Shown here in pieces: positions 27,071 to 36,143 of a DNA stretch of 64,000 nucleotides. The DNA comes from a candidate division KSB1 bacterium (GTDB taxonomy: Bacteria > Zhuqueibacterota > Zhuqueibacteria > Residuimicrobiales > Krinioviventaceae): assembly GCA_034521575.1 (NCBI GenBank), contig JAXHMJ010000005.1:1612001-1676000 (forward strand), read 5' to 3'. The notes under the pieces are model-generated. The model ran no database searches. It had not been told where the DNA came from and saw only the letters and a list, made by a program, of their open reading frames with translations. Positions within the stretch are counted from its first letter, which is position 1; every line of letters begins with the position of its first letter. Position numbers and translations under genes: made by a program.

Positions 27071-28510
27071 CTAATTCACAACCATAATTTTGCCCCAATA
27101 GGCGCCGTCGCCGCTGATCTCTACACTGTAAAAATAGACGCCATTTGCCACGGTATCACCGTAATCATTGCTACCGTTCCAGACTTCCGAGTAATCACCG
27201 CCCCCCGCCCGATATTTGCCGTCACAAACCGTCGTTACCAGATCCATGGCAAAATCATAGACCTTTACAGTAACCTCTGCAGCGTCTGTTGTATTATATT
27301 GAATGCGAACGTGTCCCGTTTCACCCAGAACATTATCACGCGTACTCGAAAACGGATTGGGGTAAGCGTATGTTCGCGGCTCACCATCTAAACGGGTGGA
27401 ACGGAACGCCCGATAAAGAGTCCAGGTATAACCATTGTTTTCGGTAAACGCCAATCCATCCAGTGTACCTACCCATAGACTGTCATTGGACGCATATACA
27501 GAATAAAATTCGTTTGTGAACAATCGGGTGCTGCTTTGACGATCACGAATATTTTGAAAGTTATACCAGGTTTCACCGTAATCCGGAGATTTCCATAATC
27601 CGCTGGTCCAGGTTGCCACATATACATTGGGTCCGTCAAACGCTATATCATAGGCGCGTTCACCTTGCAGAAGAATATCCCAGGTCCGGCCTCCATCATC
27701 GGTCCTGGACACTGCATAGGTCTCGTCCATACCTTCGGCTTTCCAGGTACAGGCCCATATGGCCTCATGATCCGCATCTTTTTGATGAGCAATATTTACA
27801 ACCCAATTGCCGGATATATGTTCTTGTTGATTCGAAAATGTAAACTTTTCCCAGGTGTGGCCCCCGTCCATCGATTTATTAATCCCGCCCGATGTGCCAA
27901 CCCACAAAGCGTCCCCGGTACTGAGAACAGAGAATGGCAAATGGTTTAAAACATGCACAGGGTCAAATACCAGCGAATCGGGTGTTTCGACCTGCCAGGT
28001 TTCGCCGAAATCAGTTGATTTTAAGAGACCGCCGCCAAAACTGGCTGCCCAAATCACTCCGTTCTGCAGGGTAAAATCCCATACCACGTTTTGTCCCGGG
28101 GTCTCGCCCGGCTGTTCAATGTATTTCCAGGTCTCTCCGTTATCAGAAGAAAAACTTAATCCCTTGCCCCAATCGACGGTAGCGTCAATCGCCTTGATGA
28201 ATGTATCAATTCCCGCCGCCACCAATAATGTATCGCCCTTGACATACAGGGCAGAGATTCCTTCATCAATTAGGTTTTCAGCGTTTTCGTAGGATTCAAA
28301 TTCGTTTGTGGAAAAGGTAAACCTGGAAAGCCCGTTACCGGTTCCGAGCCATAAATAATCCCCCTCACGAAAGATATCCGTCACGCCATTACCTACCGGT
28401 CCGCTGCGTTTTACCGTATTGACAGAATATCGGGAAATAATCCCGGCATTACCGGCTGACAAGGAAATCAACAGCAATCCCGCCAGACACAAAAGTTCGC
28501 GTCGCAGCAT
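27071..28510 (-). CDS. Secreted Asp-box beta-propeller protein with C-terminal FlgD-like/type IX-type sorting domain
   Basis: A 479-aa secreted protein. After the signal peptide there are at least five Asp-box-like turns of the form S/T-x-D-x-G-x-T-W (SSDNGETWKYI, STDFGETWQVE, SMDGGHTWEKF, RTDDGGRTWDI, SPDYGETWYNF), the sialidase/BNR propeller signature. The last 90 residues begin AYPNPFSSTRDN and have VKVYDFAMDLV, WNGSNDYGDTVANGVYFY and a final GKIMVVN, the FlgD-like Ig fold used as a C-terminal sorting signal in FCB bacteria. No catalytic sialidase RIP motif is seen, so a structural or binding role is more likely than glycan hydrolysis. Confidence 0.82.
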   Translation of the reverse strand: MLRRELLCLAGLLLISLSAGNAGIISRYSVNTVKRSGPVGNGVTDIFREGDYLWLGTGNGLSRFTFSTNEFESYENAENLIDEGISALYVKGDTLLVAAGIDTFIKAIDATVDWGKGLSFSSDNGETWKYIEQPGETPGQNVVWDFTLQNGVIWAASFGGGLLKSTDFGETWQVETPDSLVFDPVHVLNHLPFSVLSTGDALWVGTSGGINKSMDGGHTWEKFTFSNQQEHISGNWVVNIAHQKDADHEAIWACTWKAEGMDETYAVSRTDDGGRTWDILLQGERAYDIAFDGPNVYVATWTSGLWKSPDYGETWYNFQNIRDRQSSTRLFTNEFYSVYASNDSLWVGTLDGLAFTENNGYTWTLYRAFRSTRLDGEPRTYAYPNPFSSTRDNVLGETGHVRIQYNTTDAAEVTVKVYDFAMDLVTTVCDGKYRAGGGDYSEVWNGSNDYGDTVANGVYFYSVEISGDGAYWGKIMVVN

Positions 28511-28513
28511 CGA

Positions 28514-29674
28514 TCAATTCTCCTCTGTGTATAATAAAAGATGCGTCGTGGTGGAATCACTTTCATTGCCGGCAAAGTCCAATGCATAAAAAGTAAACGT
28601 ATACTCTCCCGGTGGCTGTTGAGCATCAAACGTACCCATAATCGAATAAACGCCATCGTCTGCCGTCTCGTCGCCGCGCGCGCCCTGATCCCAGTCGGCA
28701 AAGTCCTCCTGCCAGGGCAAACCGTTATCAAACAAATCAAAATAGGGGCCGCTGCTCGGAAAAGAACCATCAGCTTTGCGCCATTTCATCCAGACCCGCC
28801 TGACATCACTCAACCCCTGATCATCCGTGACAGGTACAGTGATCAAAAAAGTTTTCCTGAATCCCTGCTCAGGCCGCAACACGGAATCTACATGCGCAGG
28901 TTCACCCAATATGGGCGGGTCGTTATAGATAGAAATGCTCCGGGATACCGGTTCACTAACTGCGCCGGAAACATCCCGGGCGCGGAAAATAAATTCATAG
29001 TCCCCGGTTTTTCTGCCGGATGCAAACTCTGCTGTGATTTGCTGTTCAAACTCACCCGGTGAGGTTGAACGGTCAATCCGGTTTTCAAATATTTTGGTGT
29101 CATTCAGATGAGCAGTGTAGGAAACACCCTGGAGATCCTGAAGACCATTAGAGTCGGTCACGGACACGGTAATGAAACGGCTGCCTGAAAAACCACTCGG
29201 CAATTCTTCCGGGGCCTCGATACGAGTGATCACGGGAGGAGTATTGGGATTGGCCAAGCCGACAAGCGACCATTCAACGGGCTCGCTTTGCTGATCCTTT
29301 TCATCACCGGCGGTAAAATGCCACACCAATTCCTGATCATCACCGGATGCGGTATTATAGTGTATTCGCTGCGTAAACACACCGTCAAATGCGGCAACAT
29401 CGCCGTCATCCGGGTGCAAGGCGCCGCCGTCATCAAACAAATACCAGGTATAGAGTACGGACCCGTTTTTATCGCGCATGCTGAGCGCAACCGAATCGAC
29501 CTGATTGTCGCTTTCGACCGTAACTTCCACCCGGTACGTTTTACCCGGGCTCAGCACTTTGGGCGCTGTTTGAACCGCAAGTTCAGGAGCCCCATAGGTC
29601 GGCGTTTGCGGCAATTCCCGTTTGGAACATCCTGCAGCAAAGATCAAAAGCACAGCAATTACTATTTTTTTCAT
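28514..29674 (-). CDS. Ig-like-domain lipoprotein
   Basis: A predicted lipoprotein of 386 aa with lipobox FAAGC. The body consists of three or four beta-sandwich (Ig/Big-like) repeats: AVQTAPKVLSPGKTYRVEV, PVITRIEAPEELPSGFSG, PPILGEPAHVDSVLRPEQG, and the closing PPGEYTFTFYALDFAGNESD. Two similar internal signatures (DDGDVAAFDGVFTQRI and DETADDGVYSIMGTFDA) show an ancient duplication. The ATG at 29674 is preferred to a TTG four codons upstream. It is 3 bases upstream of the propeller gene, so it is probably part of the same surface operon. No function can be assigned. Confidence 0.75.
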   Translation of the reverse strand: MKKIVIAVLLIFAAGCSKRELPQTPTYGAPELAVQTAPKVLSPGKTYRVEVTVESDNQVDSVALSMRDKNGSVLYTWYLFDDGGALHPDDGDVAAFDGVFTQRIHYNTASGDDQELVWHFTAGDEKDQQSEPVEWSLVGLANPNTPPVITRIEAPEELPSGFSGSRFITVSVTDSNGLQDLQGVSYTAHLNDTKIFENRIDRSTSPGEFEQQITAEFASGRKTGDYEFIFRARDVSGAVSEPVSRSISIYNDPPILGEPAHVDSVLRPEQGFRKTFLITVPVTDDQGLSDVRRVWMKWRKADGSFPSSGPYFDLFDNGLPWQEDFADWDQGARGDETADDGVYSIMGTFDAQQPPGEYTFTFYALDFAGNESDSTTTHLLLYTEEN

Positions 29675-29682
29675 ATAAACTC

Positions 29683-30351
29683 TCAATGCCCCGAGTTAAA
29701 GACCGACTGTTCCAGAAACGCTTTCAGTTCCTCGTGATTTAGTACTTTTACGTCAGCCTCTTTTAATTGTTCCCCCGTCAACGTCGTGCAAACAGCAATG
29801 CAGAACATTCCGGCGGCTTTGGCGCTGAGTATTCCCATAGGAGCATTTTCAATAACAATGCATTCTGCTGCCCGCACCCCGAGATTTTCCGCTGCTCTCA
29901 GATAGGGGTCCGGAGCCGGCTTGCCTTGAGCCACGGCTCGCCCGTCAATGACAGCCTCAAATTGAGCATAGATTTCAGGCGAAACAACAGAGCGCACATT
30001 TTTATCCAGAGTTCCGGTTACAAGCGCTATTTGAACTCCATGTCGCTTTGCGCTGGAAAAAATATGAGGGATTTCAGGATAGATTCCGGCCTGTTGTGTG
30101 GAGCGAAACAATTTGTTTTTTTGATCCACAATTTCCTGGATATCTTTATAATCCACCTCAACGCCGGCGTGCTTGAGGATACGAGACGCGATATCAAGCG
30201 CCTGCCGGCCTTCGTTTTCCAGAACCATACGGTCATCAAGATGAGCCCCGTATTCTAAAAGCGTTTCCCGCCAGGCGGCAAGGTGAAAGGGCATGGTTTC
30301 TGCAATGACACCGTCAAAGTCAAAGAGCAGAGCTTTGTAATTAGTAAACAA
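29683..30351 (-). CDS. HAD-IA phosphatase, beta-phosphoglucomutase-like
   Basis: A cytosolic HAD phosphatase or phosphomutase of about 222 aa. It has motif I LLFDFDGVIAETMPFH, the helical cap domain, motif II LVTGT, the Lys in GKPAPDPYLRAAENLG and motif IV VIENAPMGILSAKAAG. A Thr/Ala-rich start region makes the initiation codon uncertain: I use the TTG at 30351, which overlaps the trpS stop by 11 bases, because an upstream extension to 30420 lies entirely inside trpS. The family contains beta-phosphoglucomutase and sugar-phosphate phosphatases; the substrate cannot be settled here. Confidence 0.78.
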   Translation of the reverse strand: MFTNYKALLFDFDGVIAETMPFHLAAWRETLLEYGAHLDDRMVLENEGRQALDIASRILKHAGVEVDYKDIQEIVDQKNKLFRSTQQAGIYPEIPHIFSSAKRHGVQIALVTGTLDKNVRSVVSPEIYAQFEAVIDGRAVAQGKPAPDPYLRAAENLGVRAAECIVIENAPMGILSAKAAGMFCIAVCTTLTGEQLKEADVKVLNHEELKAFLEQSVFNSGH

Positions 30352-31306
30352 GACCCACCGCTTCCCGGGCTTTATGCAGGTATTCCAGTCCCACGGACCG
30401 TGTTTTCTTTGCACCCTCACTCATGATATCCTTGACAACATCCGGATCATTCACAAGCGCCTCACGCTTTTCCCGGTAGGGTTCAAAAAACGTCCAAATC
30501 GCTTCGAGGAGTTCCTTTTTGACCTCGCCGTATTTAAGACCCGGTTTAAGATAACGCTCACGCAGCTCATTCCGCCCCGGTTTATCTAAAAACAAGGAGT
30601 ATATCGCAAATAAATTACAGGTATCGGGGTCTTTCGGCTCCTCAACCGCCCGGGCATCCGTTACAATAGACATGACTTTTTTCTTCAATTGTCCTTTGGA
30701 AGCAAAAATCTCAATTGTATTGCCGTAAGACTTTGACATCTTTTGACCGTCAACACCGGGAATCATCGCCAGATCATCCTGAATGTCAGGTTCCGGGAGC
30801 ACAAACACCTCTCCAAAGGCATGGTTAAATTTTTGGGCAATATCTCGCGTCATCTCTACGTGCTGTTTCTGGTCTTTCCCCACAGGGATCAAATCAGCGC
30901 CGTACATCAATATATCAGCAGCCATAAGCACGGGATAGGCAAACAAACCATGATTGATCTCGATTCCTTTTGCTTTTTTATCTTTGAATGAATGCGCCCG
31001 GTTCAGCAGCCCCATTTCGGTCACATTGGACAGTATCCATGTGAGCTCCGTGACCTCGGGGACATCCGACTGGACGTAAAAATAGGTTTTTTCCGGATCA
31101 ATGCCCAAAGCTAAAAAATCGACACACGCTTCAAACGTATGCTTTTTTAATTGTTCAGGATCTTTCACCGTGGTAAGCGCATGATAATTAACAATAAAAC
31201 AGAATAACTCGTGATTTTTCTGGTAGTCTATCATACGTTTCATCATTGCAAAATAATTACCCAGATGCAGAGCTCCGGAAGGTTGTATACCTGATAAAAC
31301 ACGCAC
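30341..31306 (-). CDS. trpS: Tryptophan-tRNA ligase
   Basis: Class I aminoacyl-tRNA synthetase charging tRNA-Trp. The HIGH-type motif is in SGIQPSGALHLGNYFAM and the KMSKS loop is intact (VDGQKMSKSYGNTIEI). SDVPEVTELTWILSNVTEMG and PVLMAADILMYGADLIPVGK are typical of bacterial TrpS. I start at the GTG at 31306 (MRVLSGIQPSG), preceded by AGGAAAGGAA, giving 321 aa; the upstream extension to 31345 is not conserved. It heads a minus-strand run with the HAD phosphatase downstream. Confidence 0.95.
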   Translation of the reverse strand: MRVLSGIQPSGALHLGNYFAMMKRMIDYQKNHELFCFIVNYHALTTVKDPEQLKKHTFEACVDFLALGIDPEKTYFYVQSDVPEVTELTWILSNVTEMGLLNRAHSFKDKKAKGIEINHGLFAYPVLMAADILMYGADLIPVGKDQKQHVEMTRDIAQKFNHAFGEVFVLPEPDIQDDLAMIPGVDGQKMSKSYGNTIEIFASKGQLKKKVMSIVTDARAVEEPKDPDTCNLFAIYSLFLDKPGRNELRERYLKPGLKYGEVKKELLEAIWTFFEPYREKREALVNDPDVVKDIMSEGAKKTRSVGLEYLHKAREAVGLVY

Positions 31307-31409
31307 AATAATTTCCTTTCCTGTTTGTTTTTTAAAATATAACAATTTTCAGGGTAAATTGGTACGAGAAAATAAAACAAATTCAACTGAACGAATCTTC
31401 GGGATTCAC

Positions 31410-31438
31410 TTGCGATTACAAAATCGTTTTTGTAAATT
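31410..31438 (+). promoter_or_regulatory. Predicted promoter of the ornithine aminotransferase gene with an embedded inverted repeat
   Basis: TTGCGA (31410-31415) and TAAATT (31433-31438) have 17-base spacing. Within the spacer and running into the -10 lies a perfect inverted repeat, TTACAAAA (31416-31423) and TTTTGTAA (31428-31435), with a 4-base centre. A regulator binding here would cover the promoter. Confidence 0.4.
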
Positions 31439-31470
31439 CGGCCGAATCAATTTACACGAAGGAGATGAAA

Positions 31471-32673
31471 ATGGATTCTCAGGAACTCATGCGCATCGAA
31501 GATCAGTACGGAGCTCATAATTATCACCCTCTAAATGTTATTATTCAGCGCGGGGAAGGAATATGGCTTTACGATACTGACGGTAAAAAGTATCTGGATT
31601 GTCTCAGCGCCTATTCCGCAGTCAATCAGGGACATTGTCATCCGCGTCTGGTTAAAACCATGCAGAAACAATGTCAACAACTCACATTGACATCCAGAGC
31701 TTTCCGAAACGAACAGCTTCCCCTCTTTTGCAAAGAGGTCAGTGAATTCACTGGTTTTGAACGAGTACTGCCCATGAACAGCGGCGGAGAAGCCGTGGAA
31801 ACCGCCATCAAAGCAGCTCGAAAATGGGGATATATGGTCAAGGGTGTTCCGGCCAACCAGGCGGAGATCATTGTCGCGGAAAACAATTTTCACGGCCGCA
31901 CCACAACCATTATCAGTTTTTCGACCGAAAATCAGTATAAATCCGGTTTCGGTCCCCTCACACCCGGATTTATCACCGTACCCTATGGTGATCTAAAAGC
32001 TCTGCAAGACGCCATAACGAAAAATACTGTGGCTGTATTTCTGGAACCCATTCAGGGTGAGGGCGGAATGATCATCCCGCCTGAAGGGTATCTAAAAGGA
32101 GTCCAGGGAATATGCCAGGAGAACAACAGCCTGTTCATTTTGGATGAAATTCAAACCGGTCTGGGACGTTGTGGCAAATTATTTGCTTTTGAATACGAAT
32201 CGGTGAAACCGGACGCCCTTGTGGTTGGCAAGGCCCTGAGCGGCGGCTTTTATCCGGTTTCCGCTTTTCTTGCCAACAGTGAAATCATGGATATTTTCAA
32301 GCCGGGCGATCATGGCAGCACATTTGGCGGCAATCCTCTCGGATGCGCTATAGCACGAGAAGCGCTTAATATTCTAAAAGATGAAGACCTGATCAACAAG
32401 GCTTTCGAACTGGGAATCTATTTCAGAGGTAAATTGAACAGCATTCACTCGAAAAACATTGCCCAAGTCCGCGGCAAAGGCCTGATGATCGGTGTAGAAC
32501 TGGACAAAAAGGCAGGCGGCGCCCGACGTTTCTGTGAAGCGCTTCAGGAACAGGGTGTTCTTTGTAAAGAGACGCATGAGCACATTCTGCGCTTTACGCC
32601 TCCGCTCATTATCGAACGTAAAGATCTGGACTGGGCCTTTGAAAGGATCAGTCATGTTCTTGAAACCTTGTAA
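31471..32673 (+). CDS. rocD: Ornithine aminotransferase-like class III aminotransferase
   Basis: A PLP enzyme expected to convert L-ornithine + 2-oxoglutarate to glutamate-5-semialdehyde + glutamate. Class III features: YHPLNVIIQRGEGIWLYDTD at the start, SAVNQGHCHPR, NSGGEAVETAIKAARKWGY, the FHGRT loop, EPIQGEGGMIIPPEGY, LDEIQTGLGR and the PLP lysine in VVGKALSGGFYPVS. These segments match RocD/OAT more closely than acetylornithine aminotransferase. The ATG at 31471 sits six bases after GGAG; the ATG at 31465 is too close to it. The protein has 400 aa, the family size. It may work with carbamate kinase in arginine/ornithine catabolism, though the two genes are 14 kb apart. Confidence 0.9.
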   Translation: MDSQELMRIEDQYGAHNYHPLNVIIQRGEGIWLYDTDGKKYLDCLSAYSAVNQGHCHPRLVKTMQKQCQQLTLTSRAFRNEQLPLFCKEVSEFTGFERVLPMNSGGEAVETAIKAARKWGYMVKGVPANQAEIIVAENNFHGRTTTIISFSTENQYKSGFGPLTPGFITVPYGDLKALQDAITKNTVAVFLEPIQGEGGMIIPPEGYLKGVQGICQENNSLFILDEIQTGLGRCGKLFAFEYESVKPDALVVGKALSGGFYPVSAFLANSEIMDIFKPGDHGSTFGGNPLGCAIAREALNILKDEDLINKAFELGIYFRGKLNSIHSKNIAQVRGKGLMIGVELDKKAGGARRFCEALQEQGVLCKETHEHILRFTPPLIIERKDLDWAFERISHVLETL

Positions 32674-32749
32674 CCCGGAACGGTATTTTTATAGTGGCGT
32701 TCCACAAAAATAATTTGTACATTATATATTGAACTCGAGTTAACCTATT

Positions 32750-33297
32750 ATGCCGACACCACTAGGTCACACATTGGCGGGTTCTGCTCTGGCGATATCA
32801 TCCGGGAAGCCGCACAACAAATGGCTTGCTGTTTTTGTTCTCTTTTTCAGTGTTCTTCCTGATTTTGATGTGATACCCGGCTTTTTTACAGGAAATGTAA
32901 ACCGTTATCACAGACTGTTCTCGCACAGCCTGGTCTTTGTAACCGTTGCCGGCTTGTTTGGCGCATTTGTATTGTGGCGGTTTTTCCATTACAAATTCAG
33001 GAAATCTGCATTTTGGCTGATCAGCGCCGGATATGTGCATCTTGTCATGGATCTTTTGACCCTTGACAAGAGCGCCCTTATGGGTGCCCTTTATTCATGC
33101 CGTTTTCGGATTTGCACGTCATTTCACCGGTTCAGATTTTTCTGGATCTGCACCGGGCATCTGCCGGACATGAGTTTTTCAGCAGTCTGTTTACCCGGCA
33201 TAATTTTTGGGTCGTCTTTGTTGAATTCATTATTCTAGTACCAGTTCTGGTCTTGACACTAAAGAAACAATATAGATCAAATGAACACACCGAATGA
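32750..33297 (+). pseudogene. DUF457 (YdjM-like) membrane-bound metal-dependent hydrolase, frameshift
   Basis: An inner-membrane protein of the YdjM/DUF457 family (weakly related to phospholipase C-type hydrolases). The first frame has TPLGHTLAGSALAISSG, VLPDFDVIPGF and NRYHRLFSHSLVFV, with the His/Asp pattern of the family, and GYVHLVMDLLTLD. One frame over, from about 33073, it continues MPFSDLHVISPVQIF and ends with a membrane helix (VVFVEFIILVPVLVLTL). Adding one C to the CCC run at 33072-33074 joins them with the expected D-x3-PYGCPLFMPF-like sequence. Restored length is about 182 aa. It opens glycan cluster B and overlaps the next GT2 gene by 17 bases. Confidence 0.78.
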
Positions 33298-34242
33298 ACA
33301 ACCCTATCTTTCTGTTACGGTTCCGCTTTACAATGAAGTGGAAAACGTAGAACGGTTGTGGAACCGGATCTATAGTGTTCTATCACAGCATCCCTATTCG
33401 TTCGAAGTCATTTTTGTCGATGACGGCAGTACGGACGGTACACGTGAGGCTGTAAAACAACTTGCCGGAACCCGGTCCCATTTGCGAGCCGTGTTGTTCC
33501 GGAGCAATTTGGGCAATCTGCTGCGATGGCAGCCGGATTCAAAACCTCGCGCGGTAAAGTGGTGGTGGCAATGGACGGAGACCTTCAAAACGATCCCAAA
33601 GATATTCCGTTAATGGTAGATAAACTGCAGGCGGGTTATGATGTGGTGAGCGGCTGGCGTAAAAACCGCAAAGATAAATTGATCGGCAGAAAACTGCCTT
33701 CAAACATTGCAAACCGCATCATCTGCTCGGTGACGGATGTGAAATTACATGACACGGGTTGTTCTCTCAAGGCCTTTCGCGGAGATTTACTGAGGCAAGT
33801 GGCGTTGTATGGTGAAATGCATCGATTTATACCCGCTCTGATGCGCATGGAAGGCGCCCGTATCACAGAAATGCCGGTACGACATCATCCCCGGCTTTAC
33901 GGAACGTCGAAATACAATCTTTCCCGTACATTCCGGGTTATCATGGATTTAACCACCCTGCGACTGCTGATGCGCCATTTGTACAACCCGCTGCTGTATT
34001 TTTCAAAATTTTCTTTTCTATGCCTGGCGGGAGGCCTTGTTGCGTTGATCTGTTCGGTCTGCCACAGACATTCAACAGAGACTTTAAATGTCCTTATATC
34101 CATTACGGTTTTATTGCTTTCATCCGGATTTATGTTTATTTTACTCGGATTGGTCGGAAAAATGATCACCCACAGTGGCACGCGTAAATCCTTTGCCCTG
34201 GACACATTGTACGAAATTGATCACCCTAAACAAGAAATATAG
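33281..34242 (+). pseudogene. GT2 glycosyltransferase, DPM1/GtrB-like, frameshift
   Basis: A polyprenyl-phosphate glycosyltransferase-like GT2 with two C-terminal membrane helices. The first frame has SVTVPLYNEVENVERLW, FVDDGSTDGTRE and FRSNLG. The second resumes AAGFKTSRGKVVVAMDGDLQ with the metal site DGDLQNDPKDIP, then HDTGCSLKAFRG, RHHPRLYGTSKYNLSRT and the membrane pair near LISITVLLLSSGFMFILLGL. Adding one G to the GGG at 33509-33511 gives NLGQSAAMAAGF, the family sequence. Restored length is 320 aa. It is the first of three consecutive GT2 genes of this class. Confidence 0.87.
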
Positions 34243-34251
34243 GTTTGTATT

Positions 34252-35199
34252 ATGGCCACACCGCCTGATAGTATAACATTATCAGTCATCGTCGCTGTTC
34301 ATGACATCAGCGACAAACTGGAATGGTTAAATACCCGGCTTTGCAATGTCCTAAAATCTTATAATAAAACTTTTGAACTGATTTATGTGGATGACGGAAG
34401 CCAGGATACATCGTGGCAGGTACTCCAGTCACTTTGTCATCAACATCCATTTATCCGTATTATAAAATTGCGCACAGCATTTGGCGAATCCTCCGTATTG
34501 GAAGCAGCTCTTGAAATTGCAAAAGGCGAAAACATTCTGTTTTACACAGCGGGTATCGGCGTCAATCCTTCCGATCTGATCCAGGTCATTAACGAACTGG
34601 ACACAGATGTAGACGTGGTCATCGGAGCCCGGTCGCCGCGGCGTGATTCGTATATCAACCGGTTTGTATCACGGCTGTTTAATTTTTTCACCAACCGACT
34701 CACCAGTCTGCGGTTAAAGGATATTAATTCCGGTGTTCTCGCCACCCGTCGTCAAGTTCTGGAACATGTACCCTTTTACGGTGCACTCAACACGTTTATT
34801 CCGGTTATGGCGCACAATCAGGGCTATAAAATCACTGAAATCAATGTGGAACAGCTCACCGGCAATTACAAGCGGGCTCTGCATCCGCGGGATTATGTCC
34901 GACGTCTATTGGACCTCGTAAGCGTCATATTTTTAAGCCGTTATACCAAGAAACCCCTGCATTTTCTCGGTTTCCTGGGTGTCCTGTTCACCGGGATCGG
35001 CGCTGCCATTGATATTTATTTGTTCTTTTACAGATTATTGGGTTTCGGCGGTATCGCAGGACGGCCTATATTGCTGCTGGGAATGGTGTTACTGGTCATT
35101 GGTCTGCAAATGATTGCCATAGGTTTGCTGGGCGAAATGATCATTTTTACACACGCAAGAGATATTCAGGAATACAACATTGAAGAGATTATTGATTAA
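34252..35199 (+). CDS. GT2-like membrane protein lacking the DxD metal site (probable pseudo-glycosyltransferase)
   Basis: 315 aa with the full DPM1/GtrB architecture: SVIVAVHDISDKLEWL, YVDDGSQDTSW, the acceptor-side LKDINSGVLATRRQ, and two C-terminal membrane helices ending IAIGLLGEMIIF. However, at the position where relatives have DADLQDDP or DGDLQNDP this protein has YTAGIGVNPSD, with neither acidic residue, and HHPRxYGxSKY is replaced by LTGNYKRALHPRD. The frame is uninterrupted, so these are substitutions, not sequencing indels. It may be a catalytically dead partner of the neighbouring GT2 enzymes or a diverged enzyme. It lies 9 bases after one GT2 gene and 2 bases before another. Confidence 0.82.
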   Translation: MATPPDSITLSVIVAVHDISDKLEWLNTRLCNVLKSYNKTFELIYVDDGSQDTSWQVLQSLCHQHPFIRIIKLRTAFGESSVLEAALEIAKGENILFYTAGIGVNPSDLIQVINELDTDVDVVIGARSPRRDSYINRFVSRLFNFFTNRLTSLRLKDINSGVLATRRQVLEHVPFYGALNTFIPVMAHNQGYKITEINVEQLTGNYKRALHPRDYVRRLLDLVSVIFLSRYTKKPLHFLGFLGVLFTGIGAAIDIYLFFYRLLGFGGIAGRPILLLGMVLLVIGLQMIAIGLLGEMIIFTHARDIQEYNIEEIID

Positions 35200-35201
35200 T
35201 C

Positions 35202-36143
35202 GTGAAACTAATCATTCAAATACCTTGCTTTAATGAAGCTGAAACCCTGCCTGTAACCCTGCAGGATCTCCCTAAAGATATCCAGGGTATTGATGATATT
35301 GAAATCCTTATCATCGATGACGGCAGTACAGACGACACCGTAAACGTAGCCAAAGCACACGGCGTACATCACATTGTCAGTCTGAGCAAAAACAAAGGCC
35401 TGGCCAAAGGATTCACCGCCGGTCTGGATGCCTGTCTGCGATTGGGGGCGGATATTATTGTGAATACCGATGCGGACAATCAGTATGTCGGAGCTGATAT
35501 CAAAAATCTTGTTCAGCCCATCTTACAGGGAAAGGCTGATCTGGTTATCGGAGACCGGGAAATCAGCCAGATATCCGAATTCAGCTGGATGAAAAAACGT
35601 CTGCAGCAGCTGGGGAGCTGGGTGGTTCGGCAGGTATCGACCACAACCGTGCCCGATACCACCAGTGGATTCCGGGCGTTGTCCCGGGAAGCGGCGTTGC
35701 AGATCAACGTGATTTCCGAGTTTACCTATACGCTCGAAACAATCATTCAAGCGGGCAAGAAAAACCTGTCCATCACCTCGGAACCGGTACGGACCAATCG
35801 TAAGTTGCGCGAGTCCCGTCTTTTTAAAAGCAATTGGGGATATATCAAACGGTCTGTTGCAACGATCGGTCGTATTTACACCATGTACGAGCCGCTAAAA
35901 ATGTTTTCTTTTATCGGCGGCATCTTTTTTCTGGCCGGCTTGCTGCTTGGACTGCGGTTTTTATATTTTTATGTCACGCAGGGCGGAGCAGGCCATATTC
36001 AATCCCTGATCCTGACTGCCATTTTACTGCTTCTGGGTGTGCAGATTTTCATAATCGGTCTTTTAGCAGACATTATCGGGTCAAACCGTTCGTTGATTGA
36101 AAACATTTTGTACCGTATCAAAAAAATGGAATATAAAAAATAA
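35202..36143 (+). CDS. GT2 glycosyltransferase with two C-terminal membrane helices
   Basis: A 313-aa GT2 enzyme of the DPM1-like type. KLIIQIPCFNEAETLPVTLQ, LIIDDGSTDDTVNVAK, SKNKGLAKGFTAGLDACL and NTDADNQYVGADI (intact DxD) are followed by DTTSGFRALSRE and RTNRKLRESRLFKSN. This variant is typical of enzymes acting early on lipid-linked surface glycans. Two hydrophobic segments close the protein (FIGGIFFLAGLLLGLRFLYF and ILTAILLLLGVQIFIIGLLA). The start is GTG at 35202, two bases after the previous stop. It is probably part of one operon with its neighbours. Confidence 0.87.
   Translation: MKLIIQIPCFNEAETLPVTLQDLPKDIQGIDDIEILIIDDGSTDDTVNVAKAHGVHHIVSLSKNKGLAKGFTAGLDACLRLGADIIVNTDADNQYVGADIKNLVQPILQGKADLVIGDREISQISEFSWMKKRLQQLGSWVVRQVSTTTVPDTTSGFRALSREAALQINVISEFTYTLETIIQAGKKNLSITSEPVRTNRKLRESRLFKSNWGYIKRSVATIGRIYTMYEPLKMFSFIGGIFFLAGLLLGLRFLYFYVTQGGAGHIQSLILTAILLLLGVQIFIIGLLADIIGSNRSLIENILYRIKKMEYKK

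Noticed and set aside
27071-28510. Active sialidase
   Set aside because: Asp-box repeats are present but the catalytic RIP motif and Arg triad could not be located; a non-enzymatic propeller is more likely.
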